Notes: generated by a model from the letters alone, not told the origin. A stretch of DNA of 64,000 bases from Rhodothermales bacterium (GCA_039944855.1 JBDUXZ010000020.1:310001-374000), one strand, 5' to 3'. Counted from the stretch's first letter, positions 48,715-57,965 are shown. Numbers and translations: made by a program.

Positions 48715-50028
48715 TCAGGGGACGGCCTCGGCGGGCAGCGCCTTCGGGGCGTCGGCCCCGTTGCGGTAGAGCATGTCCCGGTCGAGGAGGTAGGCGAACC
48801 CCTCGCGGAAGGCCTCGACGGACGTGCTCGCCGTGGCCGCGAACTTCGCCAGCTCGTGCGGGTCCTCGAAGTCCTCGCGGCTGAGCCGGAGCATGTAGCT
48901 CCGCGCGATGTGGTAGCTCTCGCCGGTGACGTCGACGGTGCGGACCTGCGCGCGGCCCGTTGCCGGGTCGAGGATCTCCTGGAACGGGAGCGGGACGAAG
49001 CGGCCGCCCTGCATCGAGACCATCGCGGCGTTGCCCCCGCCGAGGAGGAATTGCGCGGCGGAGTAGCCGAGGTCGCGGGTGTACTCCATGTCGAACGGGA
49101 TGGGGTCGGAGCAGCGGAGTTCGTAGCCGATGTTCTTCGCGATGATCGTCGCCTTGAGCCCGAACTCGGCGAGGCGCTCCTGCACGCGGTACTTCACGAT
49201 CTCGCCGAACGAGACCTCGGCGAGCCGGATGTTGCCGTGGGCGTCGCGCTCGACGGATTCGAGGATTTCGAGGTCGGACGGGTCGAGCTGCGCGAGGAGC
49301 CCTTCGGCGAGGATCGCCACGCCGTCGGTGCGGCCGTACGAGAGCCGCTTGACGATCGCGCCGACGAGGATGTCGACGACGTGTTCGAGCCGGATCACGT
49401 CCTCGGGGAACTCCTCGGGGATGAGTGTGATCGTGGCGCCGGCGGCCTTCCCGATGCCGAGGGCGAGGTGGCCCGCCGAGCGGCCCATCGTGACCACGAA
49501 GTACCACCGGCTCGTCGTCCGCGCGTCGACCATGAGGTTCTCGACGAGTTCGACGCCCATGTGCCGCGCCGTGTTGAACCCGAACGTCGGCGTCCCGTGC
49601 GGGAGCGCGAGGTCGTTGTCAATCGTCTTGGGGACGTGGACGACGCGGATCCGCCCGGCGGCGCGCTCCTCGACCTTCATCGCGCTGTAGGCCGTGTCGT
49701 CGCCGCCGATCGTGATGAGCTTGTCGACGTTGAGGCGGAGCAGGCTTGTGACGGCGTTCTCGAGGTGGTCGGGCTGCTTCGTCGGGTTGTCGCGGGCGAT
49801 GCCGATGTAGGAGCCGCCGCGGAAGTGGATCCGGCTGACTTCCTCCACGGTCAGGTTCTCGACGTGGTCGATGTCGCCGCGCATGATCCACTTGAACCCG
49901 TCGCGCACGCCGACGACCTCGACGCCGTCCTGGATGGCGCGGATCGTGGCCGCGCCGATGACGCTGTTGATGCCGGGGGCGGGGCCGCCGCCGACGAGGA
50001 TGGCGAGCTTCTTGGGCGCTTTGGACAT
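48715..50028 (-). CDS. pfp: Pyrophosphate-type phosphofructokinase
   Basis: A 437-residue phosphofructokinase starting at the ATG at 50028 (MSKAPKKLAIL). It has GGGPAPGINSVIG near the N terminus, GGDDT at residues 109-113 (D111) and PKTIDND with K134, the Asp/Lys combination linked to pyrophosphate use. Further signatures are MGRSAGHLALG, IPEEFPED and LGYSAAQFLLGG. PPi-linked enzymes run the step reversibly and save ATP. The donor assignment is by motif. The frame remains open for more than 500 codons upstream, but only the part from 50028 resembles the family. Confidence 0.9.
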   Translation of the reverse strand: MSKAPKKLAILVGGGPAPGINSVIGAATIRAIQDGVEVVGVRDGFKWIMRGDIDHVENLTVEEVSRIHFRGGSYIGIARDNPTKQPDHLENAVTSLLRLNVDKLITIGGDDTAYSAMKVEERAAGRIRVVHVPKTIDNDLALPHGTPTFGFNTARHMGVELVENLMVDARTTSRWYFVVTMGRSAGHLALGIGKAAGATITLIPEEFPEDVIRLEHVVDILVGAIVKRLSYGRTDGVAILAEGLLAQLDPSDLEILESVERDAHGNIRLAEVSFGEIVKYRVQERLAEFGLKATIIAKNIGYELRCSDPIPFDMEYTRDLGYSAAQFLLGGGNAAMVSMQGGRFVPLPFQEILDPATGRAQVRTVDVTGESYHIARSYMLRLSREDFEDPHELAKFAATASTSVEAFREGFAYLLDRDMLYRNGADAPKALPAEAVP

Positions 50029-50229
50029 GGCGATGCGGGGTGGGCGAGACGGGAGGCCAACGCAACGTAAACGGTGGCGAGGCGGCACGTTGCCGGGAAA
50101 TCCCGCGCACCGCCGCCGGGGCCCCCGCCACCCGAGGAGCGTCCCGCGTGGTCGGCGCATCGGAGCGTGATCCTCCGGCGCGCTCGCGCGTACAACGGCC
50201 GCCTCTCCGCTCACCCACGCCCCTCCCCG

Positions 50230-51252
50230 ATGCACGTCTTCCTCACCGGCGCCACCGGCTTCGTCGGCCACCACGTCCTCCGCGCGCTCCTCGAACGCGG
50301 CCACAGCGTCCGCTGCCTCCTCCGCGAGGGCTCGCGCGACCAGCTCGAAACGGGCGAGGCCGCCGTCGTCGAGGTCGACTCGTCGAAGGACTCCGTCGTG
50401 GAGGAGATGGAGCACGGCGCGGCGGCGGGCGAGGCCGGGGCGAATCCCACCGCCGCCCCCGTCGAGATCGTCTACGGCGACGTCACGGACCTCGACACGA
50501 TCGAGGGCGACCTGCGCGGGTGCGACGCCGTCGTCCACCTCGTCGGGATCATCGAGGAGAACAAGCCGAAGGGCGTCACCTTCGAGCGCATCCACGTCAA
50601 GGGCACGCGGACGGTCGTCGAGCAGGCGAAAGCCGCCGGGGTCAGCCGGTTCATCCACATGAGCGCGAACGGCGCGCGCGAGGACGGCCCCTCGGCGTAC
50701 CAGCGGACGAAGTGGCAGGCCGAGGAGATCGTCCGCGCCGCCGGGTTCGACACCCACGTCATCTTCCGCCCGTCGATCATCTTCGGCGACCCCGGCGCCG
50801 AGCGCGTCGAGTTCGCGAGCCGCCTCGCCGACACGCTCGTCGGCCCGTTCCCCATCCTCCCGATCCTCGGCGACGGGCAGTACCGGCTCCAGCCGGTCCA
50901 CGTCACCGCCGTCGCCGCCGCCTTCGCCGAGGCCGTCACGATGGCGCTCCCGGATGGGCACGCGGCGTACTGCGTCGCCGGGCAGGAGGAGGTCACGTTC
51001 GACGAGACCGTGGACCGCATCGCGCGCGGGATGGGCAAGCGCCCGAAGCCGAAGCTCCACCAGCCGATGTGGCTCGCCCGGACGCTCGTGAGCACGGCCG
51101 GCGAGGTCGGGCTCCTGCCGATCTCCCCGGCGCAGTTCGAGATGCTCGTCGCGGGCAACACGTGCGACGCCTCCGCCTTCTGGGCCGACTTCGACGTGAC
51201 CCCGATCCCGTTCACGCCCGAGCACCTCGGCTACCTCCGCGACGAGGCGTAG
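50230..51252 (+). CDS. NAD(P)-binding epimerase-like protein (complex I NDUFA9-like)
   Basis: A 340-residue extended/atypical SDR protein from the ATG at 50230. The Rossmann motif is FLTGATGFVGHHVLRALLERGH, followed by GDVTDLDTIE, VVHLVGIIEENK, HMSANGAR and the tyrosine/lysine pair in AYQRTKWQAEEIV. The pattern HLVGII and YQRTKW resembles the NDUFA9/YfcH-like group that acts on, or binds, nucleotide-linked substrates. An inserted acidic loop (SSKDSVVEEMEHGAAAGEAG) lies near residue 60. The substrate is unknown. Confidence 0.88.
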   Translation: MHVFLTGATGFVGHHVLRALLERGHSVRCLLREGSRDQLETGEAAVVEVDSSKDSVVEEMEHGAAAGEAGANPTAAPVEIVYGDVTDLDTIEGDLRGCDAVVHLVGIIEENKPKGVTFERIHVKGTRTVVEQAKAAGVSRFIHMSANGAREDGPSAYQRTKWQAEEIVRAAGFDTHVIFRPSIIFGDPGAERVEFASRLADTLVGPFPILPILGDGQYRLQPVHVTAVAAAFAEAVTMALPDGHAAYCVAGQEEVTFDETVDRIARGMGKRPKPKLHQPMWLARTLVSTAGEVGLLPISPAQFEMLVAGNTCDASAFWADFDVTPIPFTPEHLGYLRDEA

Positions 51253-51316
51253 CGGCGAGCCCTGCCGTCGCCGTCGTACCTTGAACGCTCCCCCAACCCT
51301 CCAGACTTCCCCGCTC

Positions 51317-51913
51317 ATGTTCTGCCGTTCGTGCCTCGCCCTCGCTCTCGTCCTGACCCTCTCGCTCACCGCCTGCGGCACGGACGAGTCCACGCAGGAG
51401 CCGCCCGAGTCCGTCCAAGAGACTCCCGCCGAAGCCGCCGTCTCGACGGAAGCCGTCGCCGGGACGTACCGGCTCGTCGCCGTCGATGACGTCCCGCTGC
51501 CCGCCCGCGCCGGCGCCGTTGACGAGTGCGAGGTGCAGCTCTCCGAGGGCCGCCTCACCCTCACCGCCGACGCCGAGTACGACCTCGACGTGCTCGCCCG
51601 CGCCGTGTGCGACGCGGAGGAGGACGAGGAGGCGCAGATGATGGACCGCGCCACGAGCGAGGGCGTCTACACCGTCCAGGGCTTCGAGCTCCGCTTCGGC
51701 CCCGCCGTCACGCCCGTCGAGGAAGGCGCCTACGAGGACCGCCTCGCCGAGGAACTCGTGGAGGACGACCTCGAAGAGGCGATGGAGGACGCCGACGCCA
51801 CGCCCGATCTCTACGACGCGGGGCAGTTCGCCGGCGTCGGCGTGCTCCGCGACAGCCTCCTCACCGTCCGCCTCGACGACGAGCCCACGACGCTCTCATT
51901 CGTGAAGGAGTAG
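51317..51913 (+). CDS. Acidic lipoprotein of unknown function
   Basis: A 198-residue lipoprotein from the ATG at 51317 with signal MFCRSCLALALVLTLSLTAC, where C20 is the lipidated residue. The mature part starts with a Glu/Pro-rich linker, then a domain with GTYRLVAVDDVPLPA, LSEGRLTLTADAEYDLDV and FELRFGPAVTP, possibly a lipocalin- or META-like beta structure. An acidic segment with EELVEDDLEEAMEDADA precedes the end. I do not recognise a family. It lies 64 bases after the epimerase-like gene. Confidence 0.75.
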   Translation: MFCRSCLALALVLTLSLTACGTDESTQEPPESVQETPAEAAVSTEAVAGTYRLVAVDDVPLPARAGAVDECEVQLSEGRLTLTADAEYDLDVLARAVCDAEEDEEAQMMDRATSEGVYTVQGFELRFGPAVTPVEEGAYEDRLAEELVEDDLEEAMEDADATPDLYDAGQFAGVGVLRDSLLTVRLDDEPTTLSFVKE

Positions 51914-51950
51914 GACGGCCGTGAGAGTAGGGCTCCAACCGTCCCATGCT

Positions 51951-52071
51951 GTCATCCTGAGCGGAACGGAGTGGAGTCGAAGGATCTCTGCGGGCGAAGC
52001 ATCGCCAGCCTGCTGAAACCATGCCCGGACAGATCCTTCGACTGCGGCCTGCGGCCTTCGCTCAGGATGAC
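51951..52071. repeat. GTCATCC-type inverted repeat element, copy 3
   Basis: Starts GTCATCCTGAGCGGAACGGA and ends CGCTCAGGATGAC, with inner complementary parts around GTCGAAGGATCT and AGATCCTTCGAC. It occupies most of the 297-base gap between the lipoprotein and kinase genes. Confidence 0.85.
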
Positions 52072-52210
52072 GAAATGAGGTGAGGCGGTCACGATAGCAG
52101 GGTCGTTCGTGAAAGAGGAGTGCAGCGTGGGCGGCGGGCGGCCCCGGCCCCCGCGCGGCCCCGCGCCGCGCCTATCTTCCCGCGTCCCCCACGCCCACCG
52201 CTCCCCCTCG

Positions 52211-52903
52211 ATGCAGGAAGACTCCACGCCCCCGGCGGACGCCGCCCCGGAACCGCTCGTCCTCTCGGAAAAGAAGTACGTCGCTATCGCCGGCAACATC
52301 GGCGCGGGCAAGAGCTCGCTCACACGCGTCCTCTCCAGCTACTTCAAGTGGGAGGCGTTCTACGAGCGCGTCGACGACAACCCGTACCTCTCGGATTTCT
52401 ACGACGACATGCGGCGCTGGAGCTTCAACCTCCAGGTGTTCTTCCTCTCCAGCCGCTTCGCCCACCAGCGCGACATCGAGGCCGCCCCACACTCGATCGT
52501 GCAGGACCGCTCGATCTACGAGGATGTCGAGATCTTCGCCCGCAACCTCTACGAGATGGGGCTGATGGACGGGCGTGACTTCGAGAACTACCAGGAGCTC
52601 TTCGCCCTCATGACGAGCTACCTCCGCCCGCCGGACCTCCTGATCTACCTCCGCGCGAGCGTCCCCACACTCGTCCGCCAGATCCAGTCCCGCGGCCGCG
52701 ACTTCGAGTCGAACATCCGCATCGACTACCTCGAACGGCTCAACACGCACTACGAGGACTGGGTCAGCCGCTACGACCTCGGCCCGAAGCTGATCGTGGA
52801 GACGGACGAGCTCGACTTCGTGAACGCCGACCCCGACCGGTTCGAGATCCTGAGCCGCGTCGAGAGCCGGCTCTACGGGCTGTTTCCCGAGCTGACGGGA
52901 TGA
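52211..52903 (+). CDS. Deoxynucleoside kinase
   Basis: A 230-residue nucleotide-salvage kinase from the ATG at 52211. The P-loop is AGNIGAGKSSLT, followed by the substrate-binding VDDNPYLSDFY, the DRS motif in VQDRSIYEDVEIF (Asp-Arg-Ser) and the lid in VPTLVRQIQSRGRDFE. This order matches the deoxyadenosine/deoxyguanosine kinase-like group, which phosphorylates deoxynucleosides at the 5' position. A 25-residue Pro/Asp-rich tail precedes the fold. The stop overlaps the next gene's start by four bases. Confidence 0.92.
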   Translation: MQEDSTPPADAAPEPLVLSEKKYVAIAGNIGAGKSSLTRVLSSYFKWEAFYERVDDNPYLSDFYDDMRRWSFNLQVFFLSSRFAHQRDIEAAPHSIVQDRSIYEDVEIFARNLYEMGLMDGRDFENYQELFALMTSYLRPPDLLIYLRASVPTLVRQIQSRGRDFESNIRIDYLERLNTHYEDWVSRYDLGPKLIVETDELDFVNADPDRFEILSRVESRLYGLFPELTG

Positions 52904-55014
52904 AGGGGGACGAACGGAAGCGGGGACGGGCGGAAGCGGGAAACAACCGAGGCGGCGGTCGGGACGAGGGTCTTCCGCTCTTCCATACCTCCGCTCTTCC
53001 GCTCCTCGCCCTCCTCGCCCTCCTCGCCCTCTCGACGCCGGCTCGCGCGCAGGTGCTAGACTCGGCGGCCGTCGCCGACTCGCTCGTCGTGCCGGCTGAC
53101 ACGCTCGTTGCCCCCGTCGATTCGCTGGGCGTGCCTGCCGACACGACGGCGCGGCGGCGGCCGAGCCCGCTCCCCGTCGGCTTCGCGGGGCCGGAGCCGG
53201 GGCTCGTCGCGGGCAGCATCCCGGCGCGGGCGCCGGTGTTCCACGCGGCGGCGCTCCTCGGCGAGCGGCCGGGCGCGTTCCACTACGACCTCGGCGTGCC
53301 GGGCTGGGCCGACGGCGTCGCTTTCGGCGGCCTCGCCCCGCGCCGCACGGCGCTCTCGCTCGACGGCGTCCCGGCGACGGACCTGTTCTCCGGCCGCCCG
53401 GCGTTCGAGCTCCTCCCGCTCGACGTGCTCGCACCGCTCCGGCTCGGCCCGCGCTACGGGTCGCCGGTGGGGGTGGCGATGAACCTCCGCGCTTACGCCG
53501 CCGCCGTGCCGGTGACGGAGCTTCGGTACCGCACGGGCGGCGACGGGCTCCAGTTCATCTCGGCCACGCACGCGCAGACGCGCCGCCCCGGCTGGGTCCG
53601 GCGCCTCGGCGGCGACCGCGCCCGGCTCCAGGCCCTCTTCCACGTCAGCGGGCGCGAGTCCGACCGCGACTTCGCGGGCTTCGACGGGAACGGATGGCAG
53701 GCGCTCGGCCGCATCGGCATTGCGCTCCCGGCGTTCTCGTTCGAAGTCACCGAGCGCCACGGCCGCGACCGCGTCGGCGCGCCGGGCGGCACCGCGCCTA
53801 CCGGCGGCGACTTCGACACCGCGCTCGACCCCGACCTCGCGACCGTCCTCGACCCGAGCGCCGAGCGCGAGACGATCCGCAACGACCTCGCCGCGACGCT
53901 TCGCCTCCCGCTCCTCGCCGACCCGCTCACCGCGACGGCATTCTGGACCGCCGAGACGTTCCGGTACATCGACCCCACGAGCCCGACGGACACGCTCGAA
54001 ACGCGGGGCGACCGGACGGGCCTCCGCGTCGTGCAGCCGCTCCGAATCGGGTTGCACCGGCTGCGGGTGCAGGCCGAGGGCTGGGTCGAGGAGGTTGACC
54101 CCGGCGCCGCGTTCACCGACGAGTCCGCGCAGTCGACGCTCCACCTCACCGTGCAGGACTCGCTCGCTGTCGCCGGGTTCGACCTCGACGCCGAAGCGGG
54201 GCTGCACACGGGGGCGGAGGCGTCGTTCCCCTCGCTCGGGCTCCGCGTCGAGCGGGCGGGCGGCGCGGCGCGGGCGTTCGCGTCGGCGCGCTACGGCGGG
54301 GCGACGGTCGGGCGGATCGAGCGCGTCGGCTTCGGCGACGTCGTGCGGGCGGCCGGGACGGGGGGCGACGAGCGGACATGGATCGCCGCCGCCGGATTTG
54401 ACGCCGTGCTCGGCGCGTTCGACCTCGGATTCGAAGCCGAACTCGTGCAGCGGACCGACCCGCGGTTGCTGCTGGCCGAGGGCGACACGGCGGCGGTCTT
54501 CGTGACGGCGCCGGGCACGTTCCGCCGTGCCACCGCTACGCTCCGATTCGGGTGGCGGGACCGCGCCGCGCGCGGCCTCTACCTCAGAGCGCAGGCGAGT
54601 GCGCAGACCGCGCTCAACGAGGCCGACTCCGACCTCCACCGCCGCGAGGCCGAGGTGATCCCGCCGCTGTGGGGCACCGCCCGTCTCGGCGTCCGCGCGC
54701 TCGACCTGTTCGACGGTGCGCTCGACCTCGACCTCGCCCTGCGTGGGCGTGGGTGGACGGCATTCCGAGGCCGTCGCTTCCACGCGCCGACGGCCCTCTT
54801 CGCCCTCGCCGAGCTTGACGACCGACCCGTCGACGCCTCGGGCACGCTCGACGTGCTCGCCGAAGCCGGCATCGGCGGTGGGCGGGCGACGGTCTTCGTG
54901 GCATACGAGAACGCGCTCGCGACCCGCGCCTACGCCGGGGCGTACGTCGTCCCCGTTTATCCGCTTCCGGGGCCGCGCCTCCGCTTCGGCGTGTTCTGGC
55001 TGCTGCCGAACTAG
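52900..55014 (+). CDS. TonB-receptor-plug-like outer membrane protein
   Basis: A 704-residue envelope protein. The N terminus has a charged stretch, then a signal core (LPLLALLALLALSTPARAQ) that puts cleavage near residue 50, so the true start may be later than 52900; the ATGA overlap with the kinase gene supports 52900. A plug-like segment follows: ALLGERPGAFHYDLGVPGWADGVAF and RRTALSLDGVPATDLFSGRPAFELLPL. The rest is barrel-like with aromatic-ended strands to the last residues LRFGVFWLLPN. No ligand can be inferred. Confidence 0.8.
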   Translation: MKGDERKRGRAEAGNNRGGGRDEGLPLFHTSALPLLALLALLALSTPARAQVLDSAAVADSLVVPADTLVAPVDSLGVPADTTARRRPSPLPVGFAGPEPGLVAGSIPARAPVFHAAALLGERPGAFHYDLGVPGWADGVAFGGLAPRRTALSLDGVPATDLFSGRPAFELLPLDVLAPLRLGPRYGSPVGVAMNLRAYAAAVPVTELRYRTGGDGLQFISATHAQTRRPGWVRRLGGDRARLQALFHVSGRESDRDFAGFDGNGWQALGRIGIALPAFSFEVTERHGRDRVGAPGGTAPTGGDFDTALDPDLATVLDPSAERETIRNDLAATLRLPLLADPLTATAFWTAETFRYIDPTSPTDTLETRGDRTGLRVVQPLRIGLHRLRVQAEGWVEEVDPGAAFTDESAQSTLHLTVQDSLAVAGFDLDAEAGLHTGAEASFPSLGLRVERAGGAARAFASARYGGATVGRIERVGFGDVVRAAGTGGDERTWIAAAGFDAVLGAFDLGFEAELVQRTDPRLLLAEGDTAAVFVTAPGTFRRATATLRFGWRDRAARGLYLRAQASAQTALNEADSDLHRREAEVIPPLWGTARLGVRALDLFDGALDLDLALRGRGWTAFRGRRFHAPTALFALAELDDRPVDASGTLDVLAEAGIGGGRATVFVAYENALATRAYAGAYVVPVYPLPGPRLRFGVFWLLPN

Positions 55015-55114
55015 CGGGCGCGACGCGGGAGGTTGGCCGAACGATGCCCGCCCGGCGGTGCGCCCGCTCAGCGGTGAACCACCGGGCTCACAGGCCGAAC
55101 GACGCTAAGAACGC

Positions 55115-55282
55115 CTAACAAAACCCAACAACGCTGTCATTGCGAGGAGCGCAGGGACTCGTCCCGTAGCGACGCGGCAACCCCGAAGGGCTCAGCGGAG
55201 CTAGTCTCCCTCGGTCTGCTGGAATCGGGAGATTGCCGCGCTCCTTTCAGTCGCTCGCAATGACGGCATGGGGTTTTGTTAG
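55115..55282. repeat. GTCATTGCGAGG element with 12-bp inverted flanks
   Basis: The core at 55136-55264 begins GTCATTGCGAGGAGCGCAGG and ends GCTCGCAATGAC. It is bracketed by CTAACAAAACCC (55115-55126) and its exact complement (55271-55282). A shorter hairpin (AAGCCCC/GGGGCTT) and a CCGGGG/CCCCGG pair lie just downstream (55313-55366). All of this falls in the 375-base gap between two convergent genes; nothing else is recognisable in the gap. Confidence 0.8.
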
Positions 55283-55389
55283 AGCCTCTAAAGCGCCCTG
55301 TGCCAAACCCCAGCGGGAAAGCCCCAGAGGGGCTTCAGCCATGAGCCGGGGGCTTTAGACCCCGGTGGCGGTCGAGCCTACTCCCCGAA

Positions 55390-55911
55390 CTAGCCCGGCT
55401 CGTCGCCCGCTTCGTACGTGATCGCGGTGACCGTCAGCGACTCCTCGCCGCGCGGCGTGCGGAGCGTGACGACATCGCCCACGCGCTTGCCCACGACGGC
55501 TCGCGCGATCGGGGCGAAGAAGGCGACGCGGTCGGGTGCCGTCGCCGCCTCGTCCACGCCGACGATCGTGAACCGACGTTCCTCACCGTCGCTCGTCTGC
55601 AACGCCACCGTCGCGCCGAAGCGGACTTCGTCGGGCGGCTGCGTGCTCGGGTCGAGGACGCGGGCACTCGCGAGGCGGGCCGCGAGGTCGGCGAGGCGGC
55701 CAGCGACGACGGCGCGCTGCCGCTTCGTCTCGTCGCCCTCGCCCTGCTCGTGGAGGCGCGTGCGCTCCGCGTCGAGCTCGGCCTGCTCGGCGCGGAGGAG
55801 GGCGAGGCCGCGCGGCGTCACGTAGTTCGTCGCGCCCGGCGGCAGCGGTGGGCGTGGCGGGACGAAGACGGGATCGCTCGGGGCTTCTTCTTTCGTAAAG
55901 GCTCGGCTCAT
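55390..55911 (-). CDS. GreA/GreB family transcript elongation factor
   Basis: A 173-residue factor that rescues stalled RNA polymerase by stimulating transcript cleavage. The N-terminal coiled coil is NYVTPRGLALLRAEQAELDAERTRL with AVVAGRLADLAARLASARV. The C-terminal FKBP-like domain has FGATVALQTSDGEERRFTIVG, then VAFFAPIARAVVGKRVGDVVTLRTP. A Pro-rich N-terminal tail of about 25 residues is unusual. The pattern is closer to GreB-like proteins than to typical GreA. It lies nine bases after the DUF389 gene, so they share an operon. Confidence 0.9.
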   Translation of the reverse strand: MSRAFTKEEAPSDPVFVPPRPPLPPGATNYVTPRGLALLRAEQAELDAERTRLHEQGEGDETKRQRAVVAGRLADLAARLASARVLDPSTQPPDEVRFGATVALQTSDGEERRFTIVGVDEAATAPDRVAFFAPIARAVVGKRVGDVVTLRTPRGEESLTVTAITYEAGDEPG

Positions 55912-55920
55912 GGGCGTGCG

Positions 55921-57609
55921 CTACGGCGCGTCATCGGGCGGATCGTCGGGGAGGACGAGGTGGATGCGGGGCGGGGCGCCCACGCGGGCGATGACCTGGT
56001 CGTCCGGTGTCCCGCCGGCGAGGAGCGCGCGGCGCACGCTGTCGGCCGTCGCCGAGTCGGCGGTGACGACGAGGCGGAGCCGGGGGAAGCGGCCGAGGAG
56101 GTCGCGCCACGCGGCCGTCCGCGCCGAGTCCACGGGGAGCGCATACGGGCGGGTGGCGACGGCCTCGGTCGCCACGGCGTCGGCGTCGAGCCGGAGCGCT
56201 GCCGCGGCCTGCCGCGCGATCATGGTCTCGGCCTCGGCGGAGAGCGGGCGCGCGGCGGCGTACGTCACGAGGAGGCGGGCCGGCCCACTGCCCACGACGA
56301 CCTCGGCCCCGAGCGGCTCCACGCCGTCGGGGAGGGCGAGGTTGCGGAGCGCGTTCGTCACCTGCCGGTCGAGCCGGTCGAGCGTGGCGGCCGGCGAGGG
56401 GTCGATGGACGAGGACGCGGAAGAGGAGACGGGGTCGGTGAGGGACGGGAGGTCGCCGTTCGAGGCGATGAGCTGGTCGAGCGCGAGCGTGATCGGCTCG
56501 CCGGCCGCTGCCGAAGCGTCGCGCTCGATCCGCACGCGGTCGCGCTCGCCGATCCACTCCGACGCGGCGATGCGGAACTGCACGCGCGACGTAGTCTCGC
56601 CGATCCTCACGCTGCGCGAGAGGACCGCCGCGTCGCCATCGGCCTGGAGGGCGGAGGCCGCGGCGTCGAGGGCGCGGGTGATGCGGGCCTCGCGGAGCAC
56701 CTGCGTGAGCGACGAGGTGAGGGGGAAGGCGACGGCGGCGACGAACGCGAACACGAGGGCGACGCGCATCCACGGCGAGTCGAACACGCGAAGGCCGGAG
56801 AATAGCCGCATCCGGCTGATCCGCCCGGCGAGCCCCGGCAGGTCGGCCTCGCGGTGCCACCGCCGCGCGCGGTCGAGCACGTCGTCGCGGTGCATCCCCA
56901 CGAGGAGGAACGCGGCCATCCCGCTGAGCACGATGCCGCCGAGGTTGGCGCCGAAGAGGAGGAGGCTCCCGTGGACGAGCGACCACTGCCACCCCGTCCC
57001 GATCCCGAACCCCGCCACGCCGAGCGGCGGGATCAGCGCCACGGCGATCGCCACGCCCGGGATCGAGGCCGAGAGCCGCCGCTCGCGCGAGACGGTCACG
57101 ACGGCGCCCGCGAGCCCGGAGAACACGGCGATGCCGAGGTCGAGCGTCGTCGGCCGCGTCCGCGAGGCGATCTCGGGCGTGACCTCCTGAAAGGGGAGGA
57201 GGACGGTGAGGAGCGCCGCCACCGCGATCACGCCGACCGCACCGAGGAAGATCGTCAGCCCTGTCTGGACCGCCAGCCGCCCGTCGCCGACGGCGAGGGC
57301 GAGGCTGAGCCCGAGGAGCGGCCCCATCAGCGGCGCCACGAGCATCGCCCCGATCACGACGGCCGTCGCGTCGAGCGCGAGCCCGAGTGTCGCGATCGCG
57401 CCGGAGAGCATGAGCACCATCCAGAACGGGAGGTCCGTGTCCGTCGCCGCCTCCGCCGTCTCGACGTAGAGCGCCGGCCGGTCCCAGCGCCGCAGCCCGA
57501 ACTTCTCTCGCGCCGCCTCCTCGATGGCAGACTCCTCGTTGGCGTCCTCTGCCTCAACGGCGGAATCCACGGCGGCAGGGTCCACGGTGGGGTCGGGCGA
57601 TGCGGGCAT
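55921..57609 (-). CDS. DUF389 family membrane protein
   Basis: A 562-residue integral membrane protein from the ATG at 57609 (MPASPDPT). After an acidic N-terminal tail come about seven helices with the DUF389 signature: ATAVVIGAMLVAPLMGPLLG, then LTIFLGAVGVIAVAALLTVLLPF, and GVAIAVALIPPLGVAGFGIG. The C-terminal half is extracytoplasmic or cytoplasmic and contains repeated alpha/beta segments (PDDQVIARVGAPPRIHLVLPD). The transport substrate, if any, is unknown. Confidence 0.88.
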   Translation of the reverse strand: MPASPDPTVDPAAVDSAVEAEDANEESAIEEAAREKFGLRRWDRPALYVETAEAATDTDLPFWMVLMLSGAIATLGLALDATAVVIGAMLVAPLMGPLLGLSLALAVGDGRLAVQTGLTIFLGAVGVIAVAALLTVLLPFQEVTPEIASRTRPTTLDLGIAVFSGLAGAVVTVSRERRLSASIPGVAIAVALIPPLGVAGFGIGTGWQWSLVHGSLLLFGANLGGIVLSGMAAFLLVGMHRDDVLDRARRWHREADLPGLAGRISRMRLFSGLRVFDSPWMRVALVFAFVAAVAFPLTSSLTQVLREARITRALDAAASALQADGDAAVLSRSVRIGETTSRVQFRIAASEWIGERDRVRIERDASAAAGEPITLALDQLIASNGDLPSLTDPVSSSASSSIDPSPAATLDRLDRQVTNALRNLALPDGVEPLGAEVVVGSGPARLLVTYAAARPLSAEAETMIARQAAAALRLDADAVATEAVATRPYALPVDSARTAAWRDLLGRFPRLRLVVTADSATADSVRRALLAGGTPDDQVIARVGAPPRIHLVLPDDPPDDAP

Positions 57610-57672
57610 AGGGCGTGGGAGACGGGAGGGTGCCTCCACTGACGCGAGGCGAGAGGGGAAGTTCTCCGCCGC

Positions 57673-57960
57673 TCACCCCGCCCCGACCACGAGGTCGCCC
57701 GCTGCCTCGGCGCGCAGCCGCGCCTTCGTCGCCGGGTGGAGGGCGTTCCAGTGCGTGTCCGTCAACGCGCCGTGGAGGGCGAAGAGGAGGAGCGCGTTCG
57801 TCGCGGGGAAGCGGTGCCGCACGATCCGGTACGCCATCACCGCGCCCACGCGCCGCAGCTCGGCCGCCGACGTGATCCCACACGCGCAGAGCCAGCCGAC
57901 GCTCGTCGGGCCGAGGTTCTTGAGTGTGCCGAGGTCGGAGGTCGTCGCGGGCTTCGCCAC
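57673..57960 (-). CDS. TfoX C-terminal domain protein
   Basis: A 95-residue protein from GTG 57960, five bases after the AlkD-like gene. It has the helical TfoX/Sxy C-terminal (helix-hairpin-helix-like) pattern: LKNLGPTSVGWLCACGITSAAELRRVGAVMAYR, then FALHGALTDTHWNALHPATKARLR. The N-terminal TfoX domain is missing, so it is not evidence of competence control by itself. Such stand-alone domains are of unknown role. It precedes the DUF389 gene by 63 bases. Confidence 0.85.
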   Translation of the reverse strand: MAKPATTSDLGTLKNLGPTSVGWLCACGITSAAELRRVGAVMAYRIVRHRFPATNALLLFALHGALTDTHWNALHPATKARLRAEAAGDLVVGAG

Positions 57961-57965
57961 AGGCG

